DNA from: Sisyra terminalis
Lineage: Eukaryota; Arthropoda; Insecta; Neuroptera; Sisyridae
DNA length: 64,000 nucleotides
Direction: 5' to 3'
Assembly (NCBI GenBank): GCA_958496175.1
Contig: OY292274.1
Coordinates: forward strand, 35,689,482 to 35,753,481
Made by a program: the position numbers and the translations under genes. This document shows, in pieces, positions 13,612-27,677 of the stretch (the stretch's first letter is position 1; each line of letters begins with the position of its first letter). The notes below the pieces were generated by a model. That model was not told the DNA's origin. It saw nothing but the letters and a program-made list of their open reading frames with translations, and did not search any database.

Positions 13612-13619
13612 GTATAGTT

Positions 13620-14630
13620 GATTTGTAAAGTTTGAAGATGTCGTTGGAGCAGGTTATTTGAGTGTCCCTTCTTAATTGTATCTACTCCCGAAAGTGTTGA
13701 GATTGTTTTCTGAAATTCTGCTAAGATATTCTTTTCATTAATTATCATTTTTAAGAATGTACTATTTAGCTTTCAAAAAAAAGAATGAATTTGGCGATAA
13801 CATTATATAGCCCAAAATTCTTTTGTTTCTTTTCTGAAAAAATCGTACGCCGTTGAATATATTTTTATAAAAATAGAAAGAAACAATCTATATCTTCATA
13901 AAATTAACTTTAACTCATTTTTTTTTTAATTTTACTATTGTACTTTGAAAAATAATAGCTCATTTACCAAACCAATGACTAATGATAGTCATCAAGCAAA
14001 AAAAAATTCTGTCAACGTTTCTTTAATATTTCTATTTATTATCAACAAAAAAATAATAACTTATGAAAACTTTGCTTAATGATTCTATTTCCTTAAATAT
14101 GAGGATGCAATCATTCAGATTTATTGTTTTATTGTTTTATTTTTTTAATAATAATTTATAAGTGTTAGTATATATTTAATCTTATAATTTTTTAACTACG
14201 TATCTTTTTCATTCGCAATGTATGCATAACTTTTCGTTTCACACGTACAAGGCAATTATATCACGTTAAAATAGCATGATATGTGATTATGCTTATCAAA
14301 GTAATACGCAATTTTAATTAGTTAATAAATTATTAACTTTTATTTACATATTAAATAAATATCTATCACATATTTTAACCTTACATAAGAGTTAAATTTT
14401 TCCTTCGTATTAGTTTTATAATCATAATGATTAATATCTACGGTTTAGGCGAATTTACTTCTTTAGCCTCACTAAGCACAAAAAAGAAAGAAATATTTAA
14501 TTGCTATATAATATTTTATTATGATACTTAGAAATCTAAATAGTTTTAATTAATTATTACAAGCATGTTGGTCATAATGGTAACATTTTTTTTATTTATC
14601 AACAAAAATATTCAAATTACAATGTGATAT
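13620..14630. other. Gene-free AT-rich stretch
   Basis: I see no gene, structured repeat or mobile-element end. The open frame at 13491-13748 (minus) overlaps the hAT relic end and has no domain. Confidence 0.35.
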
Positions 14631-14654
14631 TTGTGCCTTCATATCCACACGAAA

Positions 14655-15170
14655 AACACACTGTTAGAAAACGAAGCCCAATTTAAACATTTAGGAAGTA
14701 TTCTCACTACAGATCGAAAAACCATTAGTAAAATCAAAGATTGTCTTGCTATAGCGAAATTTCATTTAATCTCAAGAAAGTCGGATGCAGATGTTAAAAT
14801 GTTATTTGTGGATTGAAGCGTTATATAGAATCGAATATACATATATACAGTCGTTACGAATATACAATCATAATATACATCGAAAATCTGAACTCTAAGA
14901 AAACAAGAAAAGAAGTACCTGGGAAACTTTGAAAAGTGATGCTGGAGAAGACGGGAGAAAATTAATGGACAGATTGAGCCACCATCGTGAAAGTGTTTAC
15001 GTAGAAAGAACTATCGTTCATGAGAAAAGAGATTTATACTTGATATTTTAGAAAGGAAAATGGAAAGTTCTAATAAAAGAGGAAGATTGAGATCCAGGAT
15101 TTATTAAAACGAAGGATGAACTATGTCAATTTGAAGAACCAAGAACATTTCCAGGGATAGATCTTTTTCT
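14655..15170 (+). pseudogene. LINE reverse transcriptase 3' remnant
   Basis: The translation near 14670-14770 contains EAQFKHLGSILTTDRK and SKIKDCLAIAKFHL. This matches the C-terminal pattern F-K-Y-L-G-S-x-(I/L)-(T/S)-x-D then E-I-x-x-R-(I/L)-A-x-A-K common in non-LTR retrotransposon reverse transcriptases. Downstream, broken frames give HRESVYVERTIV and SNKRGRLRSR, which resemble the tail of such ORFs. Stops and frameshifts interrupt it and the family cannot be assigned. Confidence 0.5.
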
Positions 15171-15293
15171 ATTCAAAAATACGTAAAAATTCTAAGAAAC
15201 TCTTCTCTACAGTTTGTGTTACGAAAAGAGCATAGAAAACTGGCAAATTATAATTTGCGGCTAAATATATGTACGAGTATATTCGGAAGTACA

Positions 15294-17366
15294 TCTATTA
15301 TTATAAAGAGGAAAGATTTGATTGTTTGTTTGCTTTGAATAGTCTCCGAAATTACTTGACCGATTTGAAAAATTCTTTCACTGTTAGGAAGCTACACTCT
15401 TTCCGGTGAACATGGGCTATATTAAATTTTCAAAAAAGTTAGGGATCCATACTAAAACTCCAATAATGTAACCTAAGGTCTGAAAAAAATTACCAAAAAA
15501 CATTGTTTTATCGCGTGCGCTGCGAAAACTATTGGTTATAGACAAAATAATGTACTACGATTTTGTAGAACATATCATTATCTACAAAAAATAAAGCGAC
15601 AGCATATGTCTAACTATTATAGTTATGTCACAATAAGTGTTTTTTCATTTTAAAAAATTTACATAAATGCCACCGTTATAAAAGCTTTTTTATTTATACT
15701 TTGGGATTAATCCTTATCAAAATAAATGACTTCATATTTAAGTTTGCTTCAATGCCATTATATAATTTTTTGAGTTATTGAATTTAAACATTCCATTCGA
15801 AAGATATCACAAGTTTAAAAATTTAAGTTGTTTGAAAAATGAAAAATGTTAAAATACAAAAACGTGCCTTTTTGAAATATAAATGTTTTTATACATAATA
15901 AACACTTTCTAGAATTATACGTTCATAGCACATTCGCTAACGTATCTGATTTTCTAATGCTCACAATAAAAGAGACGTGGGTTCGGTTCCTGAAGTAACC
16001 TTTTTTTAATTTTTTTTTTACAAAATTGTTGAAAATAAATCCTTAGGGTTGCTCAATAAGGAAATATTAGCAAAAAAAAATAACAGAAGTAGAAAAAAAC
16101 ATAATTATATTAAAAAACTTAAAGTAAATACGTTTTTAAAACCGTGCATGCATAAAATCGTGTAATATATCTCCTTTGCCAGATGAAATTTTAATATTCA
16201 GTGTATTCCTTATAAGAAGTAGGCATGTGAAAAGATTTTTTTTTTGATAATTTCTACCCTAAAAGAGTGAATTGGGGTGATTAAGTTTCTTTGAGAAAAT
16301 GTAGAATTAATCAACAATCGAAATTTTGAATTTACTAAGTGAAATTAATAAATAAATAATTAATTAATAATAAGTTTCTGTTTTCGTTATATAATTTTAA
16401 CTAAAGCATTTTAAATAACGTCATTTCACTTAATTAGTATGAACGTTTAGGTAGTAGGTACTTATACCAAATACCATAGAGGCGGTTTTTAATTTTTGTT
16501 TGTTTTTCAACAATCAATTTTTTAAAATCTAATTTTTATGAACCAATGATTGTGAACTGGATAAATTATATATTCTGCTAAAAAGCATTATGGAAGCAAT
16601 TTTTGTCATATAACAACAATTGGTTTTCAAATTGTTCTAAATACCGAGGAAGAGTTAGCATAGAAGATATATATATTTATTGATGATAATGAAATATGAC
16701 AAAAAATTGCTTCCATAATGCTTTTCTGCAGAATATATAATTGCTCCAGGTTGCAATCATTGGTTCATAAAAAATAGATTATAAAAAGTTTGTTTGTTAA
16801 AAAGAAATAAAAATTAAAAACCGCCTCTATGGTATTTGGTATAAGTACCTACTACATAAACTTTCATTATAATTAAGTGAAATGGCGTTATTTAAAATTC
16901 TGTTATCAAAATGATATAACAAAAACAGAAATTTATTATTAATTAATTATTTATTTATTAATTACACTTATGAAATTCAAAATTTCGATTGTTGATTAAC
17001 TCTACATTTTCTCATAGAAACTTAGTCACCCCAAATCACTCTTTTAAGATAGGAATTTTCAAAAAAAGTCTTAACACATGCCTACTTCTTATAAGAAATA
17101 CACCGAATATTAAAATTTAAACTGGAAATTTTTACCGATTATATTTTCCCTAAAATTAGGTTCAAAATTAAAATGTTCAGCCCATAGATATTAGTTTTTT
17201 TTTTTGGTATAAGGACTTCATATAGTTTCACATAAATTTAGTAATTTATTGTTATTTATTTTTAGCTACCTGATAGTAAGATTCCGATTAAAATCGGTTA
17301 ACCATTCCGGAGATAAACCGGAATAAGTAAAAAAAAAATTAACTCGCGCAAGTCGGGATAGTCTAA
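15294..17366 (+). mobile_element. Helitron-like non-autonomous element with large internal inverted repeat
   Basis: It starts A|TCTATTATTATAAAGAGG, the same 5' end as the adjacent copy at 17371. The first ~560 bp (15294-15850) repeat at 17371-17930. The proposed 3' end is CTAA|T at 17363-17366, which fits the CTRR-T rule but is less certain. Inside lies an imperfect inverted repeat of about 930 bp. There is no Rep/helicase ORF, so it is non-autonomous. A tRNA-like B-box word (GTGGGTTCGG) is present near 15978. Confidence 0.5.
16186..17118. repeat. Large imperfect inverted repeat
   Basis: The left arm (about 16186-16612) and right arm (about 16689-17118) are reverse complements with scattered differences, around a spacer of about 76 bp. 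For example, the word around ACCATAGAGGCGG in the left arm recurs inverted as CCGCCTCTATGGT in the right. A single left-type arm is present inside the Helitron-like element at 27678-30116, about 28388-28820. Confidence 0.8.
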
Positions 17367-17370
17367 TCTA

Positions 17371-18316
17371 TCTATTATTATAAAGAGGAAAGATTTGATT
17401 GTTTGTTTGCTTTGAATAGGCTCCAAAACTACTTGACCGATTTGAAAAATTCTTTCACTGTTGGGAAGCTACACTATTTCCGGTGAACATAGGCTATATG
17501 AAATTTTCAAAAAAGTTTGGGATCTACACTAAAACTCCAATAATGTAACCCAAGGTCTGAAAAAATTACCAAAAAACATTCTTTTATCGCGTGCGCTGCG
17601 AAAACTATTGGTTATAGAACAAAATAATGTAGTACGATTTTGTAGAACATATCATTATCTACAAAAAACAAACCAACAGCATATGTCTAACTATTATAGT
17701 TATGTCACAATAAGTGTTTTTTTCATTTTAAAAAATTTACATAAATGCCACCGTTATAAAAGCTCTTTTATTTATACTTTAGGATTAATCCTTATCAAAA
17801 TAAATTACTTCATATTTAAGTTTGCTTCAATACCATTATATAACTTTTTGAGTTATTCAATTTGAATATTCCATTCGAAAGATATCACAAGTTTAAAAAT
17901 GTTAGTTATTTGAAAAATGTCGCATGGTCACCCCATTTTACTTATAATTAAGACCAACTTTATTGAACTTGGCGATATTTTTTATTTATGTATAAATGCT
18001 GATTGATTTACAGATTATTTGGTCTACGGTAGGTATACCTACCGTAGCTATACGCAATAGACATACTCTTTTTAGATATTTATAATTTTTTTTTGAAAAT
18101 TAATTGATTATTACATAGAACAATTTTATTCTTTGCAACAGTTTATTAAATGTGTTGTTTTAAAGTTGACGAAATAGTGTTTTTAAGTATGATTATGTTT
18201 TTCGTAAACGAAATAAGAAAAATAAAAATGTTCATGTACCACAACAAATAGCAAAGCTAAAAAGAAAATATAATATACACCTACGTTACGCAGACGAAGT
18301 TGCGGGGATCAGCTAG
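17371..18316 (+). mobile_element. Helitron-like non-autonomous element, complete copy
   Basis: Canonical boundaries are A|TCTATTATTATAAAG at the 5' end and GCGGGGATCAGCTAG|T at the 3' end, 946 bp. The last ~400 bp match the 3' end of the element at 27678-30116. A perfect 24-bp palindrome lies at 18024-18047. No protein is encoded. It abuts the preceding element (15294-17366) with only four bases between. Confidence 0.7.
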
Positions 18317-19923
18317 TATAACATAAAACACTGAAATCTATAATATAAAAATGAATCGCAAAATGTGTTGGTAAGCGCATAACTCAACAACGCCTGGACC
18401 AATTTGGCATTTTTTTTTTAAAAATATTCGTTGGAGTTCAAGGATGGTTTTTACGGCGAGAAAAATTCGAATTATTTGTTTTAACAATGTTTTAACAATG
18501 AATTTATTTATTTATAAATTTTACGCCTACCTGCTTTTTACGTCTAATATTATTTGTAATAATCGATTCCTGTGATTTATTTGGAAAAAGCTTAGCAACG
18601 TTTGAATTTGACGTTTTTATTTATATAATTTGTGTTAAAATAATTATTTAATTCATATTTTTGAAGAGTGTTGCAAGCAAAAAGATTGTAGGTCCACGTC
18701 ATTTTGGCATTTTATATTGCATTTATTATGTATCACAACGCAGTACGTGGAATTTTTGTAACTATGAGCAAAGTTTGGGAACACCATTAACTTAGAACTT
18801 AGTAAAGTGGCAAAATTGGTAGAGAAAATAATGTATCCCGATGATGTGTCAACAGAAATTTTCCCATTACCAATATCGATAAATTGTTTGGAAAACACTT
18901 TTCCAGATTAGTCGTTCTGCATTTCGAATTGCAGAAGTGGACAACTTCAGACATTAAGGATCAACTTCTGTTTAAAAAATAAATGCTTGCCTTAAATTAT
19001 CAAATTTATGGAACCATATGGAGAAACTTCACCTGGAAAAAAAAACATAAGAATTACATTGCTGAACGATTGATCTTCAGAAGATTTATCCTAGAAATGA
19101 ATGGATATCGGTAATAGCCGTGTAATTGGTTTGAATTTTTATTCCAATTAAACTGATTTAAACGTTATCCTGCTGTTTTATAAAAAAGCTAGGAATTAAG
19201 TAAAATTTTTGAATGAGACAAAATTCGAAGGAAATTAAGTCAATATGCTTAAGTCGTCGACAAGAACACTACCATTATCGAGATTCAAAAATTGTTTGGA
19301 AAATTCTTCAGTAGATGGATCATTCTGCAACGCAACTCATATTGCCAGCTGAAATTTGTTTATATTGTGTCACAAATTTTATGATTTTAAGCAGGACTAT
19401 ATTTTATTGGCAAAATCTAAACTTGGAATGATTGGCAATGTTTGGGAGAAATCGCCAATCAGTAAAATCATTGCGCCTTCAAAACATACTGCGTTATTGC
19501 GTCGAACTTCCAATGGTTTCAATGGTTATATGCGTTTCTTAAATAAAAATTACTGACAATATTAAATTGACATATAAGTGTGGGTGACGTGAACTGCCAA
19601 TTGCGTAAAATGCCAAGCCTAATTTATTTAAAAACTCATTTTATTCATTTTTTTCCGTGAATTGTTAAGATATGTTAATAGTTATTCTGCTATTCAGAAG
19701 GAAAACGAATCTAACAAATCATATATCATCATAATCGGTCCCGTCATTTTTCAAGCTCTAATTGGTCTACTACCCCTACTTTGTTTTTTATACTGAAGAT
19801 ATCTGATTTGACAAACTTTGCATGTCAATGTAATGACAAGATGCTTCAATGGAGAGAATTAATCCGAGGGCAACGCATGAACCCAAATACATAGCTTCAA
19901 TAAAGCAAATTCTCAGTCTAAAT

Positions 19924-22522
<2,599 letters not shown>

Positions 22523-22871
22523 GTCTAAATTCTCAATCTGCTAAGTTCACTTTTAAATTTTTTTGTTTTTTTGTTCCAATAGGAAGGAATAAAAAATTCT
22601 ATCAAATGACAAACTGATAAATCTATTTAAATTGAAGAAATTGTTAAAAAGAACTTAGCAGCTTAACACTTTAGGCCGACGAAATGTGTTGGTTGACTTG
22701 CAATTGAAATAATTGATTTCTTTTTATATATTTATTATCCTAATGAAGTATTGAACTTAATTTTGTTCATTTTATTATTGATAATTTAAACTAAGTGTAA
22801 CTAAAATATTAATTTATAAAACACTACGTTCATTGCATGTTAGGCAGTATGAAGTTTGCTGGGTCAGCTAG

Positions 22872-23231
22872 TTAGGAATAAAAATTAATATTACAACTAT
22901 CCAATAACTAATATTCAGTTAAGTTAAAATACAATGAAATTAAGAAAGTAGTGATAAACTAATTCGGATGTTCCCCATAAACCCAAAAATATAAACAACA
23001 CAAGTCATGAGTTAGATTAAGTGACCAACTCATGAATGAATATAAACCGACCGAATTCTGATTACATTGTCAAAATTAACTAAAACGTAATTTCTAAAAG
23101 TATATTAGTGAAGTACGTTATTTCAAAATCGCGTTAAAAATACAGTGGGAAAAAGAGTTTACTCAAGTATCAAAGTACATCAGTATCAAAGTGATTATAA
23201 TATGTGATTATAAGTATCAAAGTGTTCATAA
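22872..23231. other. Short AT-rich spacer
   Basis: No gene or repeat end is recognised between the Helitron terminus and the palindromic element at 23232. A short repeated phrase (ATCAAAGT...) at about 23165-23225 is the only local pattern. Confidence 0.4.
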
Positions 23232-23414
23232 TTCCCGGGCAATGTGTTAATTTCGGCATAATTTTTCATTTTATCACATTCCATTGGACACTTTTAGGCA
23301 TTATAAATAATGCCTGAGTAATTTAAAAAGTGTCCAATGGGATGTAATAAAATAAAAAATTATACAGAATTCTACTCATAATTCAAAAACTCATAATTAA
23401 CTCATTGCCCAGAC
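23232..23414. repeat. Palindromic MITE-like element
   Basis: The ends are inverted repeats (TTCCCGGGCAATG at the left; GTCTGGGCAATG on the opposite strand at the right). Much of the interior is also complementary, including CATTCCATTGGACACTTTT against AAAAAGTGTCCAATGGGATG. The centre is a perfect 20-bp palindrome at 23296-23315. It has no coding capacity. The target duplication is not clear (possibly AATT). Confidence 0.6.
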
Positions 23415-23744
23415 AATTTGAATAACTTTGAAAATTGAATGGTCAATTTGAGAACATTTTTATTTAATATGTCTGATTTTCTTTTTTCACATCGGGATCC
23501 TCAGAGAAATCTTCATAACCTTCTTATCAGATGGCTTTAAGACATTTATTTCTCTTTCGTTGTTATGGGAATCAGAGCTTGGTTTAGATAATAAGTTGAA
23601 AATTGAACCTAACTATCAAAAGAAGATTCTTCCTCTTTGTGTTGACTTATTATATTGATTGGTTTATTTTGTACCTCTTCCACAGACTGTAAATTGTTTT
23701 CATCTTTTAATATTTCTTCTTTAGTATATGATTTTCATATAACT

Positions 23745-24310
23745 TCTTTAATATAAGTCCTCCTCACAATGTATGTTTGGTAAAACGTTTGTAGAGAGAA
23801 AACTTCTCAGACCAACTATTAAGTTTTTTCCAAACATGGCCTCATACGTAGTACAGTTTACGCCACTATGATGAACTCTGTTTTTCATAATCTGGACAAA
23901 ACGTAAATCTTCAAATCATTTTCTGTTGTTATTGTCTCCCAGCCACGAAAAAAGCTTATTTTCCACATCTTGATTCGCACGTTCTACGAACCCCTGACTT
24001 TGGAAGCGTCTGGGCTTCCCATGTACCATCTTAAACTCGTTCTTTAACAGTTAGCGAATTCTCTAACATTATCACTTTGCAAAATAGTAGGCGCACCAAA
24101 AATGGTAAAAATATCCAAAAGTACATAAGCTTCCTCTCCTACGCTTTTGCTTTTAGGAGGTCGAAGTTGAATAAATTTAGTAAGATGATCAGAGTGACCA
24201 GGGAAATTGTAAAAGTTAATATTGGCCGGACAATCCAAAAAAGTATCTTCGATTGTCGTCAAATTATTAAATTGCTCAATTTTATCGGTCATTTCGGCCA
24301 TCCTTTATAA
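23745..24310 (-). pseudogene. Decayed Ginger/KRBA2-like integrase (DDE core)
   Basis: The minus-strand frame at 24044-24301 reads DHLTKFIQLRPPKSK, then YVLLDIFTIFGAPTILQSDN and REFAN. This is the retroviral-type integrase core seen in Ginger transposons and in KRBA2/SCAND3 domains, here with the first conserved D changed or outside the fragment and the second D in QSDN. After a stop, the same product continues downstream as MVHGKPRRFQSQGFVERANQ (with the E of the catalytic triad), then RFVQIMKNRVHHSG and TTYEAMFGK. Stops between these parts show it is dead. There are no LTRs around it. Confidence 0.65.
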
Positions 24311-25768
24311 AGGATCAAGCATTATAAAAACTGCTCTGAATATTCAGATTGACCATAATATATGAACATATCAATGATGTATTGTCAAATCTCACTAACT
24401 GAGGATAAATAGCGAATCTGACAAAGAAAAAAGTTAAAAATAATCCAAACGTTACGAAAAAAAGGTTAAACATATACTTAGCTATATCATTACGCAAAAC
24501 TACGACTTATCAGAGAATAACATTTTAATTTATGCGTGTTAAATATGTGAATCATAATTAAAACACTTTAAATTCAAATTTTACTTTTTCTAAAATTTGT
24601 ACTTTTTATTTTTTAATAAGACTATTTTTTTATATTTATTATTAGTTTAATCTTGTCAATTTATAAGTGATTATTTATCTTCCGCTTTCTTTGTCGTTCC
24701 TAATTTGTTATATGAATATATATGAATATTTGTTTTATGAATAAATAAAAAAGTATGTTGATAGGTACAAAAAAATTTCACAGAATAAATACCTATTATA
24801 TTATAATATATTATTTTCAGATCCAATTAGAATTAATAAAATACATTTTTCAGGTATAAACGGATCAATTTTTAATTTATTATGTTTCAATTCAGCAACG
24901 TTTCGTCACGTATCGTGACTTCTTCAAGCGTCTTGAAATAAATAAATAATTACCATAAATGTCAATGTTATAATTACAAATAAATTCAAAAAATAAACAA
25001 ACATAAAGTTTTATTAAGTTTTTTTTTATATTTTATCTGAAAAATATTATTTTATAAAGAATAAATATTAAAAAAATATTCTAATTGTGCTTGATTTTCA
25101 TTGTATTGATTTTAACTATCAAAGAAAAAAACAAAGAGAAAAATATTTCAAAAAAAAATTGTGGGAAGAATTATGAAAAATAACGAAGATCTTTTTTATT
25201 TTTCTGTAACTAATATTTTCCCAATTATCTAACGACTAAAACCTTTGAGCGTTGCAAAAACAAATATGATTTTAGTTTAGAAAAATATACAGTAGGTACT
25301 TGGTGAATTTTTCGACATCATAATCATTTTCCATTGATTTTAATGGTCTAATACTGTTTATTAATTAATTAAAGTTAAACTTCATGTTCCTATAAACAAT
25401 ATGTATTATAAATTAAAATATTGCTTTTGTATATTTATTTACTTGTATATAAAAAAGCATTTGATAAAATAGCTGTGATTTATTTTTAGCAACGAAAAGG
25501 TCATTTTTTTAATGTAATATGTTTTCTCTACAAACAACTGTAAGACTAATGTCATGATTAATTCATTTATATAGTAGCAATTAAATGATTAAATTGTTGA
25601 TAAGAAATTCTGTAAACTTTTTCTGCAATAAAAATTAACATTATGATATTGATGTAATAAATACGAGTGAACACTTAATTTTGATTCGATTCTTTATCAA
25701 GTTAGACCATCTAATAGGAACGAAATTACATTAATGTATTTACAATAGTAAATGTTCTAGGTGAAAAG
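24311..25768. other. Intergenic region upstream of third Cyt-b5-r copy
   Basis: AT-rich, no gene. It holds the second copy of the hairpin repeat (24887-24935). A candidate 3' splice site (TTCTAG at 25755-25760) lies just before the start codon at 25769, suggesting a non-coding first exon upstream. Confidence 0.4.
24887..24935 (-). repeat. Second copy of hairpin repeat
   Basis: On the minus strand: TTGAAGA (24921-24927), stem GTCAC / GTGAC, then GAAA (24901-24904) and ACGTTGCTGAATTG. This aligns with the plus-strand motif at 2470-2516. The first core base is T instead of C, so any hammerhead-type activity would be doubtful in this copy. Confidence 0.4.
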
Positions 25769-27328
25769 ATGCCTCCAAATGTTGCAAGTGATTCAAAAAT
25801 AAACGAAATCAGTTCATTTGGATTCAAACGGCCGGAATGGCGAGAAACTGCAAGAAGTTCTTCACATTTGTGGCTTGTTGGAAAACAAAAAGATGATGGA
25901 GCAAACGGCTTGTGGCGTGTCCACGATGGATTATATGACTTTTCAAATTTTATCGATAAACATCCTGGCGGAAGTACTTGGCTAAACTTAAGTAAAGTAT
26001 GTTAAAAGTTCAAGCAAGACTTGATTAGATTATAACAAAACATCTTCAGTTTTTCTGCAAAATAATATTTTTAGGGTACCGACATTACGGAAGCTTTTGA
26101 AGCACATCATATATCAGCGATCGCTGAAAAGTTGTTGGACAAATACTTCATTATGAAAGCTGATACGCCAAGAAACTCACCATATACGTACGAAGAAAAT
26201 GGTTTTTATAAAACGTTAAAGAGAAATGTTGAACCTATTCTTAAAACAATACCAAAAAATGTGAGGAGAAAAAGTAAAAATATGGCCGATTTGTGTGCTA
26301 TTTCAACCTTCGTATTAGCTATCATAGCAGCGTCTTTGAATAGCTATATTGTCGCTATTTTAGCCGGAATTTTCCTTACTTTCACTACCATAATTGCACA
26401 CAATTTTTTCCATCAAAAAGATAATTTTAGAATGTATTATTTTGATTTATCTCTAATGTCATCCAGGTATTTGTCTTAGTATAAAAAATTTCACTAGTAT
26501 TGTATTTTGGATTTTTTCAGAGGTTGGAGAATTAGTCATGCATTAAGTCATCATTTATATACGAATTCTTTGTTAGATTTAGAAATAACTGCTTTCGAAC
26601 CATTTTTGCAATATCTTCCTACTGAAAAGTCATTATTCATTAAATATGGCTCTTGGTTGTACACACCATTTGTATATGCGTCCATTTATATGTTAGAATA
26701 TATAAAAAGGTAAATTATATGCTGGTAAAATACCCAGAATATCAATATCTTGTTTACTTCTTTTTTAGCGTTTCAAGCATTATAAAAGGTTATGAAAATT
26801 TCACAATGGCAATATTTATTCCTTTAACAATACCATTTTCAATGTATCTCTTAACTTCGAACTCTTTAATCGCTGTTATACAGCTTTGGCTCGTTATGGT
26901 AATAACAGGAAGTTTTCACTTTGGATTAGTAGGATTAAATGCAGCTCATCATCATCCAAAAATATTTCACGATGGAGATACACCCCGGTATGTTGCACAC
27001 TAAAATGATTTTATTAGTTAATTTATTTTGTGTTTCATTGTTTTATAGTGAAGATCGTGATTGGGGCTTGCAACAATTGGACGCAGTAATGGATCGAAAA
27101 GAAATAACTGGAAATAGTTTTCTAGTTTTAACAAACTTTGGTGATCATGCCTTGCATCATATGTTTCCAAGATTAGATCATTTACAACTGCCATATTTAT
27201 GGCCAGTGTTTGAAGAAACTTGCAAACAATTTGGAATTAAATTACGGGTTAAAACACAAATACAAATGATCAAAGGTCAATTTAGGCAACTAGCTCGTTC
27301 GGAACCGAATAAAGAACCACCTAGATAG
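25769..27328 (+). CDS. Cyt-b5-r: Cytochrome b5-related fatty-acid-desaturase-like protein, copy 3
   Basis: Five exons: 25769-25996, 26075-26466, 26521-26709, 26769-26987 and 27049-27328, 435 aa. Exon lengths equal those of copy 1. Haem motif HPGG, histidine boxes HNFFH, HALSHH and HALHH, and the closing LARSEPNKEPPR are all present. This copy is the most diverged of the three at silent sites and in introns, and lies nearest the myosin gene (about 10.9 kb from its 3' exon, convergent orientation). AATAAA-type signals lie near 27460. The enzyme role is inferred from family membership; the substrate is unknown. Confidence 0.9.
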
Positions 27329-27677
27329 TTATTCTACCATTATAGTATACTATAGCATTAATTATTGTTTAGAAAATATATCAAACTGTTAAAATATTTT
27401 TTAGATTTAGAGTAAGAACGGCGGGTATATGAATCAATTAAAAGCAAAAGTTTGTATGGATAAAATAAAATAAAATTGTATGGATTGGGAACCTCCGATT
27501 TTTTGTCAATGAAAAATACTCAAGAAATTGATGTTTGCTTATTACACATAAACATAAGCTAGTTATTATTTTATTAACTAGTAGTGTATATATAATTAAC
27601 GTTTCCGGTAAATGCAAGAAATTGAATGCAAACCAAGCAGTCATCGAATCCGTTGTCGTCAGTACATTTATTTCTAA
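27329..27677. other. 3' flank of third Cyt-b5-r copy
   Basis: 3' UTR and flank with AATAAA-like words around 27460-27475. Nothing else is recognised before the Helitron-like element starts at 27678. Confidence 0.4.

Noticed and set aside
14631..14816. Independent small gene at 14.6 kb
   Set aside because: Its translation matches the tail pattern of a LINE reverse transcriptase and is followed by broken frames.
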